Positions 1 to 10,659 of a stretch of 64,000 bases of DNA are shown one piece after another. The stretch is from Dactylorhiza incarnata (Eukaryota > Streptophyta > Magnoliopsida > Asparagales > Orchidaceae), in NCBI GenBank assembly GCA_033032865.1, contig JAWHQI010000170.1:2601001-2665000 (forward strand). Direction: 5' to 3'. A program made the position numbers and the translations under genes. Below the pieces are notes generated by a model that had not been told where the DNA came from, made no database searches, and was given only the letters and a program-made list of their open reading frames with translations. Positions within the stretch are counted from its first letter, which is position 1. The number at the start of each line of letters is the position of its first letter.

Positions 1-395
1 GAAAGTTGTACTTCCTCGAATAATAGGACTTGATTTGATATGTAATTCCATTCGGCATTGGAGAAGCATGCACTCTCCACTTGCAACCTAACTCAACACA
101 ACGAACCGTTACTATGGACTTCTGATTTTTTTTTATCTTATTTATCATACAACCTTCTCTAACAGTAGACTTTCCTGAATGGATACACATTTGCAAATGG
201 CATACCCTTTTGGAGCTTTATTGGTTCAATTGAATTTTTTGGCATATCAAATTCAACCAAATTGGTGCATCTCACCATTCGAGCAACTCCATCATTCGAA
301 TAATTGTTAAACTCTCCAGAGGATAAATCATCATCAGAATTTGATAATAGTGAGTAAAAATGATCACCACCTCCACTCTCATTTTCGTCATCCAT
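1..395 (-). pseudogene. MuDR/MULE transposase N-terminal fragment
   Basis: Read on the minus strand, an acidic N-terminus (from 395) leads into a segment with the pattern LQKGMPFANVYPFRK, which resembles the start of the plant MuDR DNA-binding domain (G-M-F...FR.A). The frame then meets a stop near 171. In another frame the family signature resumes between about 1 and 120: VTVRCVELGCKWRVHASPM, with the C...C-W-R-hA pattern and a following Q-I-K. One frameshift or stop therefore splits the domain. In intact Mutator-like elements this domain binds the terminal inverted repeats ahead of a DDE transposase. The rest of the transposase would lie left of the window. It is probably a dead Mutator remnant, although a domesticated MULE-derived gene cannot be ruled out. 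Confidence 0.68.
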
Positions 396-417
396 TCCTG
401 CGGATATTACGTATTAA

Positions 418-530
418 CTTGACAACAATAACATTAAAAAAACTTGAGAACAATAACATTAAAAAAACTTGACAACAATAACATTAAAAAACTTGAGAAC
501 AATAACATTAGAAAAACTCAACAATAACAT
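418..530. repeat. 25-bp A-rich minisatellite
   Basis: About four and a half tandem units of roughly 25 bp, each built on CTTGA(C/G)AACAATAACATT followed by an A run. Alternate units differ at one C/G position, which suggests the array grew by duplicating a two-unit block. It lies just upstream (minus-strand sense) of the MuDR fragment. Confidence 0.8.
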
Positions 531-816
531 AAACGACAAATAAAAGTGGACATTCATAAAACTAATATGAAGAAATGCTAAAAAATAACCAACACAATAA
601 CTTACAAATAAACCTAGAACACAACTCAAAAAATTATTGGTGATCGATCATTTTTACTCAACCAAAATTTCTACTTTTGAGTTGAGTCTAGCTCATTTAA
701 ATTTGTCAGAAATGATTTTTGATGCACACTTCCAATAGATTAAAATTGGCTTAGGTTCCTGATGTAAGGTAGGCGACGGGGTGCACAAAATCTAGACCTC
801 TAGATGAAAATACGAA

Positions 817-1167
817 TGTTATGCCTCCGCATCCGTTACAGTTCGCAGGCCAACAATATTCAAGACGGCGCAAGGAAATACAAGACAACGGGGCTGAACC
901 ATCCGGTTCAGCCCCCTCTCAATAATAAATAAAGAATAGGGGATGAACCACACCGGTTCAACCCCTACTGGGGGGGGGGGGGGGGGGGGGCGGCCAGCCC
1001 CCTTGTCCCCGGGTATTAATAGGCCCGGGGACCCTCTTTTGAAGGCATGGAATATTAATCTCAGGTATCCTCTCTCTTTTTCTCCTCTCAAACCCTAGCC
1101 GCCTTTCTTCCTCTTAATTTCCCTTAGATCCCCTTCTCTTCTCTCAAACCCTAGCAAGTTCATATCA
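817..1167 (+). repeat. Chromovirus 5' LTR
   Basis: It begins TGTTATGCC and ends ATATCA, two bases before the primer site. The bases from about 1001 on match the right LTR closely. The stretch from about 840 to 1000 is absent from the right LTR. That stretch holds a perfect 11-bp-stem hairpin (899-924) and a second near-perfect one (about 949-976), followed by 21 G residues at 970-990. Confidence 0.85.
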
Positions 1168-1169
1168 AT

Positions 1170-1183
1170 TGGTATCAGAGCAT
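1170..1183 (+). promoter_or_regulatory. Primer-binding site (tRNA-iMet type)
   Basis: TGGTATCAGAGC is complementary to the 3' end of plant initiator methionine tRNA and lies 2 nt after the LTR end, the usual place for minus-strand priming. Confidence 0.88.
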
Positions 1184-1196
1184 CGCTCCTACGGCC

Positions 1197-2857
1197 ATGG
1201 CTACCATACGCACCGAAGCCGAAATCGCTCGCCTCACCACCATCGAGGACAACTACGTTGCCTTGGCGGATTCGGTGGTCGGCATCGAGGAACAAGTCAA
1301 GACCACCACCAAAAATCTGGAAGAACGGATGGAAGGACGCTTGGATGAACTCAAAGCGTTGTTAACGCAATCCCTCCGAGGAAAATCGAACGGAAACAGT
1401 GAATACACAGGAGAAACCTCAAATCCAGCGCCGACAATCACCGGAGGAGGCACGGGGGGGTCGGGCGTGATGCCCTATACCCACCCCGGCCCGGAGCCAG
1501 GACGGACGGGCGGCCACGGGGCGCCAGCAGCCGTTCCGAGCCCGCTAGGGCCGGCGGCCCTGTTTCCGCCCAGCGCCTGGGCGGGCGCTGCTGCCGCCAG
1601 ACCGCCGGTCGGACCGGCCTCCACCCCCCACCAACAGGTCGTCGGGGGGTGGTCCGGCCCTGGAGGGGTGGCCGCCGGTGGTGGGATCGCCGGGGCTGCC
1701 GGACATCAATTCGGAGCCCCGGAGCAGAATTTCCGGCCGCTGCCACCTATGGGAGGTCCGATTGGAGTTGGAAACGGACTTTTACCCATGCCACCACCCC
1801 TTGGGGCCCCGATGCGGATGGGGCAAGGAGAACCATGGCGGGAAAACCCTTCAAGACATGTATATGAGGAGGATGGCGCTCCAATGGGACATCAACACGA
1901 TTACTATGAGCGACCAAATCTTATGGCGGAACCATTCCGACATGGAGGACACGAACCGGATCTCGGGAGGAATGGAGGGGCTAATCAGCGGGCGTACATG
2001 CAACCGAAGAGGACTCGGATGAATTTTCCGAAATTCCGGGGGGGGGGGGGGGGGGGGGGGGGGGCGACGCCTTGGAGTGGGTGCAAAAGGACGAGCTTTT
2101 CTTTACCTACCAGGAGATTCCCAAAGATCAATGGGTGCAGCTGGCCTCGTTTCACTTGGAGGACGATGCATACCAGTGGGCGCAGTGGTTTGTCCGCAAC
2201 CAGGGCTACGCCCCATGGGATTATTTTGTGGAAGGGTTCACGGCCCGTTTCGGGCCCCTGGAGTATGAGGATGTGGAGGCGACCTTGCAGAAGCTCAGGC
2301 AGAAGGGAACCGTCATGGAATACCGCACTGAGTTCGAGCGGTTAGCAAATCGGGTCAACTGGGGAGAAAAGACCCTTCTCAGTTGTTTCGTCTCTGGACT
2401 GAAGGACCATCTGAGGGACGAAGTCCACGCATACATGCCGTCCAATTTGAGGCATGCCATTAGTCTGGCCCGCATACAGGAGGAGTGGTTCAACCCCCAG
2501 CGACACCGGGGGACAGCACGGGCAGTTCCAGCAGTACCAGCAGCACCAGGAGCCGGACGGCGAGACCCGCCACCGGCAGGACGACCGACTGTGACTCGGT
2601 TGACTTGGCCAGAGCTACAGGCCAGGAAAGATAAGGGGCTATGTTTCAATTGCGACGAGAAGTACACCCCCGGACATCGATGTCAGAAGGTGCAGGTCTT
2701 TATGCTACGAGAGGGGGATGACGAGGAAGAGCCCATCAGTTGTGAGGAGGTGGAGGAATTAGACCTGGCAGAGTTTGGAATCTCCCTGCAAGCCATGGAG
2801 GATGTTCAGCACCGCTCACGTTACGCATTGCAGGGAAGCTGGGACACGAGCGGGTGA
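1197..2857 (+). pseudogene. Chromovirus gag, broken by a poly-G tract
   Basis: The gag polyprotein forms the retrotransposon particle and binds its RNA. The ATG at 1197 sits just after the primer site. The N-terminal part is helical and charged, followed by a long Gly/Pro-rich linker and a MNFPKF motif near 2020, the usual entry to the retrotransposon gag core. Here 27 consecutive G residues (2038-2064) replace the expected sequence, and the frame changes from that of 1197 to that of 2072. The second frame carries the gag core (WVQKDELFFTYQEIP, the FVSGL..LRDEV segment) and a zinc knuckle, CFNCDEKYTPGHRC (C-x2-C-x5-H-x3-C variant) near 2643-2685. It ends at 2857, one frame off the protease. 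Confidence 0.85.
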
Positions 2858-5665
2858 CCATCTTGATCGATAGTGGGAGCACCCACAATTTTATCACCCC
2901 CGCAGCAGCACTGAAGGCGGGGCATGCAGTTGACAGAGGGGCTTCCTTCCAGGTCATGGTCGCGGACGGCAGCAAGCTGCGGTGTGAGGGGGCCCTAAAA
3001 GGGGTGGAGCTGCGGATTCAGGGTTATGTGTGCCAGACGGATGTTTACATCTTGCCGATTCGGGTGTCTGATATGGTTTTAGGTGTGCAGTGGCTCCGCC
3101 AGCTCAAGAGGGTAACGACGGACTGGGAAAAGATGACATTGGAGTTTTCGCATTTGGGAACAGAGCATTGCCTTCATGGCATTTGATCACCGCCGCTCAA
3201 GGAAATTTTCCTTCGGAGCTTACAGAGGATGGAGGAGGAGGGCAGAACTATGGCCATGATTTTGGGGGTCGAGGCCCTGGGGCCGGGCACAGCGGCCGAG
3301 CCAGAGCAGATACAGGGGTTGTTGTCACAGTTCGAGGAAGTTTTTCAGGAGCCGTCCTCTTTGCCACCCTCTCGGTTCCGTGATCACCAGATCCAGTTGA
3401 AGGTCGGATCGGATCCGACCAATATTCGACCTTATCGCTACCCGCATATTCAGAAGGCCGAGATCGAGCGCAGTGTACGAGAGATGTTATCCACTGGCAT
3501 CATCCGTCCCAGTAGTAGTGCTTTCTCCTCATCGATCATCCTTGTGAAAAAGAAGGATGGATCGTGGAGCTTTTGTGTGGATTACCGGGGCCTGAATGAC
3601 TCTACTATTAAAGATAAATTTCCTATTCCGATGATTGAGGAGCTGCTGAACGAGCTGCACGGAGCTAGCGTATTCACTAAGCTGGACCTCCGGTCTGGAT
3701 ACCATCAGATTCGGATGAAAGAGGAAGACATCCACAAGACGGCCTTTCGCACCCACGACGGTCACTACGAGTTCCTGGTGATGCCGTTTGTGCTGGCCAA
3801 CGCCCCATCTACTTTCCAGGCAGTGATGAACGAGATCTTCCGGCCACTACTCCGTCGGTACGTTCTAGTTTTCTTTGATGACATAATGATCTATAGCAGG
3901 AATTGGGAAGATCATTTGGAGCACGTCCACCATGTCCTGAGCATTTTGAGGGAGCACCAGCTGTACGCCAAGCGTTCCAAATGCTCTTTTGGGCAGGAGG
4001 AAGTCGAGTACTTGGGCCACCTGGTGTCCTCCCGAGGTGTTCAGGCGGACCCAAGGAAGATCGAGAGCATGGTGACCTGGCCACAGCCCACGACGATACG
4101 GGCCCTACGGGGCTTTCTCGGGTTGACTGGCTACTATCGCCGGTTCGTGCAGGACTACGGGAAGATTGCCCGACCCTTGACCCAGCTGTTGCAGAAGGAC
4201 GCCTTTGACTGGACGACAGAAGCAGAGGCGACATTCCAGGCTCTGAAACAGGCCATGACGACAACACCGGTGCTGGCACTGCCGGACTTTTCCAAAGATT
4301 TTGTGGTGGAGACCGACGCTTCAGGAGTCGGAATCGGCGCGGTATTGATGCAAGAGGGCCGACCGATAGATTACTTCAGCAAAGCTTTAGCGCCCCGGAC
4401 TTTGGGGCTATCTACTTATGAGAAGGAGATGCTCGCCATCCTTCATGCGGTGGCTATGTGGCGGCCTTATTTGTTGGGGCAGCATTTTCAGGTCCGTACG
4501 GACCACCAGAGCTTAAAGCATTTTTTGGAACAGCGCCTGACCTCTCCCCTCCAGCAGAAGTGGCTGACGAAGCTGCTAGGCTATGACTACGAGATTGTTT
4601 ACAAGCGGGGGAAGGAGAATGTGGTGGCAGACGCCTTATCTCGATTGCCAGAAGTGGCACTACAGCACGGTCGTCCCACCGAGGCCGGCTATCACCTACA
4701 GGGAGCGCGGTTGTACTACCAGGGCCGGCTCGTCCTTCCCGCCACGTCACCTTGGCGTACCATCATGATACAGGAGTTCCATTCTTCTCCTACCGGGGGC
4801 CACGCCGGTATCTTGCGGACCCTACAGCGGGTCCGGGCGAATGTGTTCTGGAAGGGAATGCGGCGAGATGTTCAGAAGTTTGTCAGGGAATGTGACATCT
4901 GTCAACGGCAGAAATACGAGACGACGTCCCCAGCCGGGTTGCTCACTCCCTTGGCGATTCCGCATCAGATTTGGGATACCATCTCTTTGGATTTCATCGA
5001 CGGCTTACCCAGGTCTCAGGGCAAATCAGTGATTCTCGTAGTGGTCGACAAGCTCTCCAAGTACGGCCACTTCTTGGCCTTGAGCCATCCTTACACAGGC
5101 GAGTCCGTAACGGATCTTTTTGCCAGGGAGATAGTGCGTCTCCACAGGATTCCTCGAGCCATCATCTCAGACAGAGACCCGGTGTTCATCAGCAAGTTCT
5201 GGAAGGAGTTATTTCGCCTGCAAGGCACCACTTTACGCATGAGCACGACCAACCATCCCCAGACCGACGGGCATACAGAGGTGCTCAATCGCGGTGTTGA
5301 GACCTACTTGAGATGCTTCGTGATGGATGAGCCGCGGGCTTGGACCCAGTGGTTACACTGGGCGGAATATTGCTACAACACATCGTTCCATACCGCGAGC
5401 AAGCTCACCCCTTTTGAGGTGGTCTACGGCCGCCCACCGCCCACGCTGAGTTCCTACGAGCCAGACAGTACATCTCTTCCAGCAGTAGGCCGGACGCTTC
5501 AGGAGCGGGACCAGACGCTCACCCTTTTGCGGGACAATCTTCGGACAACACAGGATCGCATGAAAGCCCACGCGGATAAGCATCGTAAGGAGCGGGAATT
5601 TGCAGTGGGGGACGAAGTTTTCCTCCGTCTCCAACCATACAGGCAGCTATCGGTCGCTCGGCGGG
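2854..5665 (+). pseudogene. Chromovirus protease-RT-RNase H-integrase
   Basis: The polyprotein cuts, copies and integrates the element. The protease motif LIDSGSTHNF lies at about 2862-2892. A TGA at 3184-3186 separates it from the RT in the same frame. The RT has LVFFDD as its catalytic box (about 3868), and MPFVLANAPSTF where family members usually have MPFGL. RNase H carries ETDASGVGIGAVL and a TDHQSLK motif. Integrase has the H-H-C-C zinc finger (about 4780-4910) and the D, D, E residues in LDFIDG, ISDRDP and TDGHTE. The reading frame is cut after 5665 by the nested LTR element; its chromodomain end resumes at 12459. A frame change near 2815 separates it from gag. Probably inactive. Confidence 0.92.
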
Positions 5666-7459
5666 TGATGGCGCAAATCTCACACACCGCTATAGGCGGT
5701 AGCTCGACTGCGACACGAAACGGCAGTGTACCGATCGTTCAAGTAATATAAAACGAGGAGTAATCCCCGAGTATCGAATCTCTCAAGGAACACAGTAAGG
5801 TGGAGTTAACGTTCGAGGCAGGACTTGAGATTGAAGTCCTTAACGTCGGATGGAATGCGGGGGAGTTGGGTTGGCTTTTGGAGAATAAAATAAAAGCTAT
5901 CAACTACTCCTATGCAATGCCGCTATGCAATGCTTCGCTTGGCGGGATGGAGACTAGGCAGGCCTTGAGCGCGCTGCGTCGCAAGGGCGGATGGACGAGT
6001 AGGCAAACGGATTGAACTATGCAGGCCTTGAGCGCGCTGCTTCGTTAGGCGGGATGGAATACACGGGCCGCAATGCCACGCTTCGCTAGGCGGATGGACG
6101 AGAAGGCTAGCGGATGGAATGGTTCGCACCGGCGGAGTCGGAATGGATTACACGGGCCGCTATGCCACGCTTCGCTAGGCGGATGGAAGAGTAGGCATAC
6201 GGATGAGGGTCGCAAGCACCTCTTCGACAAGCACGCCACTAGCAATTGCTAGTGCGGCACCGGACACGGTGGTGGAGTGGAAAATGGATGGTGGCGCACC
6301 TCATAGACACATAAACCACAAAAGCATTTCACAACAACATGAAATATATATAAATAAAAGCAAGTTTAAGTGCTCTTCATCAAAATATACAAGATCTAGC
6401 TATTACAACAATCAATAAGAGAAGAATAAGGCAAGAAATCGACCGAATCCGAAGGCTCGTTGGAGATTCACGGTTGGAATCGCCGGGTTGTCAATCCGCG
6501 TCCAAGCTCGGTCCGCAACTACGTCCGGGGTAGAGAGAGCTGTCACGACTCTCCAATGGACCCGTCTTCTTCGTGTCACGATCCGGTGGAGGTTGCAAAC
6601 TTCCTCTTGCTTGACGGTAATGGCGGCTAGGTCTTCCTTTGGAGCTCTTGGATGAAGGAGGAGGCCGAGAGGAGACTCCGGCTCAAGATCGGCGTGAAGA
6701 ACAAGCCCGGAGCATCTCCCGATGGTGGGCGGCGATGGAGGGGCGAAGTCGGACGAACTGGAGCAGAAAACGGCGGAATACGGCGGGCTCCCGACCTAAA
6801 TCGCGAGCAGGGAATTTATAGGCGCTGGAATTAAACAGTGCGCACGGTCAGTGGCGCACGACCAGTGGTCGTGCGCACTAGAATCCTGTGATCGTGCGCT
6901 CTGCCTGGACGGAACCTGCAAAGACAGAAATTATAAAATAACATGTTCGCACGACCAGTGGCGCACGACCGGTGGTCGTGCGCACTATCGTCAGTGGTCG
7001 TGCGCATTAGACGAAACAGAACTCAGAAATTTAATGATAAGTGCGCACGAACAGTGGCGCACGACCGGTGGTCGTGCGCACTGGCGTAGATGGTCGTGCG
7101 CACTGCACCAAACAGAACTCATAAAAAGGGTTAGGTGCGCACGATCAGTGGCGCACGACCGGTGGTCGTGCGCAATAGAGCCAGTGATCGTGCGCAGTGT
7201 TCCTGTGCAGAATTGCACCGGGAACACCTGCACGACTCCAATTCCAGCATACGACACCGGTCTCGCCACTGAAAATGGAACTTAACAGTACATGAAAACT
7301 ACTAATGAAGATAAGCATGAAATCACACCAAAAATGGGCCTCGAGGTGCACCTAGCATGGAATATCAAATATAAACGATAACAGGGCTAAAGTGCGGTGA
7401 AATGACTAAATAAACGGCCCAGATGAGTCCATATATGTGTATATAATCGGGACTCATCA
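5666..7459 (-). repeat. LTR (3' LTR in element sense)
   Basis: Begins TGATGGCGC and ends GACTCATCA on the plus strand. It matches 10660-12453 at a constant offset of 4994 bases. It contains a block of diverged short repeats (about 5915-6200, built on CGCTTCGCTAGGCGGATGG and GGCCTTGAGCGCGCTGC) and four long-stem hairpins (6838-7200). Confidence 0.95.
6838..7200. repeat. Hairpin tandem array in LTR (left copy)
   Basis: Four units spaced 94-107 bp. Each contains GCGCACGACC, a 3-nt loop, then GGTCGTGCGC (6854-6876, 6961-6983, 7057-7079, 7151-7173), with further half-sites GTGCGCAC around them. Confidence 0.92.
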
Positions 7460-7473
7460 CACCCCCAGACTTA
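7460..7473 (-). promoter_or_regulatory. Polypurine tract of the non-autonomous element
   Basis: On the minus strand TAAGTCTGGGGGTG abuts the LTR that begins TGATGAG. The same core recurs at 7989-8000 and 8884-8895. Confidence 0.78.
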
Positions 7474-9198
7474 CCTGTTTGCGCGTCCCGAGCAAACAAA
7501 TTCTAAGCGAACGGTGAAAGAAAAGTAGATGGCTTAAAACTACAATATAGAGTACCATGCGAAGTCGCATGCTCACGTGCATAAGAAGAATAGTAGAGAA
7601 GATTTCTGATTATATAAACAGTCTATATATTTCTAAAAGAGTAAAAGCATATTACAACTACTCAAAATGGTGAAAAGCGGTGAATCGTTCGGTCATGCAT
7701 ACGGAGAAAGTAAACTAAACGCTGAGATGAGCACTGCTCAAGATTGGGATGCGGGAAAAACTCCACTGAAATCCATCAGTGTCGGTGACCATAAGCTTGC
7801 CCGGTCACATTCTCTCCACGACACTGGTTTGACTCACATGCGTGAATCAATAGGACTTTAGGTTTTAAATGGGGCTTGGGTTTAGGTGAGGAAAAACAAA
7901 GATAAAAACGACGGCTAAAGCACTAAACCCAAATGAGCTAATGCAGGAAACTATCCTCATTCACCACACAAACATGCGGGTACACAACACCCCCAGACTT
8001 GGACTTAACAGCATGGGTGCGTGCACCGCCTACTCCCAAACATAAATCTCTACATAAAGATTTTCAATTAAACATTCCTTCTCTTTCCTTTCTTTTTAAC
8101 TTCTTTTCTTTTTCTCATCATTTTTTTTTTCTTTTCATTTTCAGCAAATAAACAAAAGGACACAACCATATCTTCACAAACATATTACCACATCAACAAC
8201 CCAACTCATGAAAATTATAAACAGCTAAAGCTCAAATTTTGGGTGTGCGACTAGGATTGGCTTTTGGGCTTTGGTGAAATAAAAGTGGGGCTGAATCAAA
8301 GAACGGGTAGGCACAACTGGGCTAGCGAGGATATAGCGGTAGGGATAGGCACAAAGGCTCAACCGGGCCAAAATGATGGCCTATATCACATTCACACAAT
8401 TGACTAACCGTATACCCATGCTTCAAGAATCGCTTGGGGCAAGTTCTAGCCACCGAGAAAGATTCTCCTTTCTCCCGACTCAAGCAATACGAGTCTAGCG
8501 ATCGTTTACACACATCCCTACGCTACCGTTTGATTCACACCGGATTCACCATTTGAGTAGAGTAAACAACATTTACACTAATAGAAAAAGATAAAACCAT
8601 AAATATAAAAAGAAGTCTAATCTACACAAATTTCTATGCAACCGAGCACTCGACTAGGAGCACTACGGGAGTCAACATTTTACTCTGCTACATAGTCCTA
8701 AGCCATCACCTAGACTTTCCCAAATAAGCAGAAGAATTAAATTCACAACAGAGCAAGCAAACAGATGAGTACGCGCTCAAGTGGGTGATGTGGTGTGCAA
8801 TGAAAATAAACAAAACATTTTTAAATGAAATCTTCTAGCATGCAGTGCAATGATGCACGTGAGCGGGTAAACAAAACTACTCTCCCCCAGACTTAAACTA
8901 AACAATCCACAGAATATATGACATGAAAATCAGAAAAAGCTAGGGAAAGAGAGTACCCAGTGCTCAGAAATGAGCACACCAGAAGATTGGCGTTTAAACC
9001 ACGACTAAGCTGCAGCATCCGCCATCCAGAGAAGATACCTGCAGGGGTCAGTTCCGCAAAAACAAAAGAAACAGACAAAGATAAACTACAATACTACAGC
9101 TAATTAAACAGGATTGAATAAAATAAAATGCATGAAAAGTAAGATAACTACTGGGGTTATTGTCCTCCCAGCACGACTTATTTAGCATTTGTACAGTT
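7474..9198 (-). other. Non-coding interior of the non-autonomous element
   Basis: About 1.7 kb downstream of the zinc-knuckle ORF in element sense. No convincing gene is present. It holds two extra copies of the polypurine motif (7989-8000, 8884-8895) and a pyrimidine-rich tract on the plus strand (about 8065-8150), which is purine-rich in the element's sense. Confidence 0.6.
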
Positions 9199-10410
9199 CT
9201 AGCTAATGGGCCTATGAAAAGAAAAGTGGACAGGTAACTGTTCTAATATACGTGTAGGTAGCGGGTACCTATACGGAGAAAGAACAGTCACGCCTCTACC
9301 CGAATATAGATAAAACCTGCCCATCACAGGTAGAGGGAAAAGAAAGTAAGAAGAGGAGGAGGCCTGGTCCTCACTCATCTTACCAAAACTATCCTTGCCC
9401 AGCAAGGAGTCGTCAACAGGGAGGCAGCAGGAGGCGAAGGCAATGAATGGAGCTTCCTCTACGGAGGGAGAATAAACCTCCTCGCATGAGAGGATGCTCT
9501 CACCATTGACTTGAGCAAAAAGCTCCAACTCCTCCTGGGATACCTGTGAAAACTCAACCTGCACAGGCTCGGATGAAGAAAGGGGATCAAGAAATAAAGA
9601 AGACGAATGACATAAATAATCAAAAATCGGGGGAGTAGTCCCGGTCTCACTCCCAGCAAGATCCAAGGGTAGATCACTATCATCATCGTAAATATCATAG
9701 CAAGGGGGACTTGAGAACTCAGGAGCCTCAGTGGTGATTTGGACCTCCTCGTCCCATGAAGAAGTGCAAACCTCCTCATCAGAGAGAGTATCCTCCTCAT
9801 CCCACCGAGGTGCATCATCGTGTTCAAAGTATTCATTCTCCCCCTCAGGGAAAATGACATCCTCATCCCACTTTGGAGCACCCTCCGAGTCAGAAGCATC
9901 ACCCAGCTCCTTTACTTCGATAGGATCATAAAGAATATGTGTAGAAAAATCTTGCAAAGAAACTGGAGGGACAAAAAGACTCGGTTCCTCCGCAAAAAGA
10001 TCTGCTAAAGCCTCCCCGATGGAAAGAATACTTTCCTCATCATACTCAGGTGCATCAAGGAGCTCCCATTCCTCTCCTTGTTGGCCAACAGATGAGTGAT
10101 CATCATCACTGGGAGTGAAGCCATAAACAGGGAGTGAGGAGTCCGTGCACGAGACAAGCTCAGGGGTAGAGGGCACAATTGCCTCCATGGGTAAAGAATG
10201 AGCGATAGGGAAAATGTTGTCCTGAGTGGAGGAGTGGCGGTCAGGCTTGAAAAGACTAGGACAGTCCTTCAATTCATGACCCTCTCCTCGACACAACAAG
10301 CAAACAATGTTCCTACACTGCCTAGCATTCAACTCATTCATTTGGTCTATATAATAAACCATCTTATCATTAAAGCTAGGTGAAATATCCCATGATGACA
10401 TATTTGACAA
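9199..10410 (-). CDS. Acidic zinc-knuckle (gag-like) protein of the non-autonomous element
   Basis: A 403-residue open frame, the only long one inside the element. Residues near 39-52 form a CCHC zinc knuckle, CLLCRGEGHELKDC (C-x2-C-x4-H-x4-C), of the type that binds retrotransposon RNA. The rest is strongly acidic, with recurring W-D-E-E and S-x-E-E clusters around residues 110-230, and looks disordered. No protease, RT, RNase H or integrase motif is visible. The start at 10410 is the first ATG after the primer-site leader and leaves about 220 nt of leader. It probably packages the element's own RNA while enzymes come from a partner. It may equally be a gag C-terminal remnant, since no clear gag core precedes the knuckle. 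The frame is intact in a young copy, which suggests selection or recency. Confidence 0.8.
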   Translation of the reverse strand: MSNMSSWDISPSFNDKMVYYIDQMNELNARQCRNIVCLLCRGEGHELKDCPSLFKPDRHSSTQDNIFPIAHSLPMEAIVPSTPELVSCTDSSLPVYGFTPSDDDHSSVGQQGEEWELLDAPEYDEESILSIGEALADLFAEEPSLFVPPVSLQDFSTHILYDPIEVKELGDASDSEGAPKWDEDVIFPEGENEYFEHDDAPRWDEEDTLSDEEVCTSSWDEEVQITTEAPEFSSPPCYDIYDDDSDLPLDLAGSETGTTPPIFDYLCHSSSLFLDPLSSSEPVQVEFSQVSQEELELFAQVNGESILSCEEVYSPSVEEAPFIAFASCCLPVDDSLLGKDSFGKMSEDQASSSSYFLFPLPVMGRFYLYSGRGVTVLSPYRYPLPTRILEQLPVHFSFHRPIS

Positions 10411-10633
10411 TTAAAGCAGATATAACGAGACTGAAATTCTTTGCAAGAAAATTTTACACAAACTAATAAAACTTCTTGGATTAGACTTGCCTAAAACTTT
10501 AAAATAAGAGGGAAAGAAATAAAAACAAGCAGTTAAAAAGTAAAAAGCAAACAAAAAAATAAAAAGGCGGCTATACACACTGGAAGAACTACTATCTCTC
10601 GGCTCTCCCTCTCAAGAAAACTCACACGACTGT

Positions 10634-10653
10634 GTTCCCCGGCAACGGCGCCA
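10634..10653 (-). promoter_or_regulatory. Primer-binding site complementary to tRNA-Asp
   Basis: On the minus strand this reads TGGCGCCGTTGCCGGGGAAC, complementary to the 3' end of plant tRNA-Asp (CCCGGCAACGGCGCCA). It lies six bases from the LTR. It fixes the element's orientation as minus. Confidence 0.9.
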
Positions 10654-10659
10654 AAAACT

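Noticed and set aside
2038..2064. G-quadruplex regulatory element
   Set aside because: A run of 27 pure Gs breaks a coding frame, and a similar run elsewhere replaces normal sequence in a sister LTR; artefact is more likely.
6851..7285. 144-codon open frame, repeated identically at 11845-12279
   Set aside because: It lies in the LTR hairpin array; the protein is a by-product of GCGCACGACC repeats and has no family motif.
9459..9902. 147-codon minus-strand frame overlapping the zinc-knuckle ORF
   Set aside because: Shadow of the acidic ORF in another frame.
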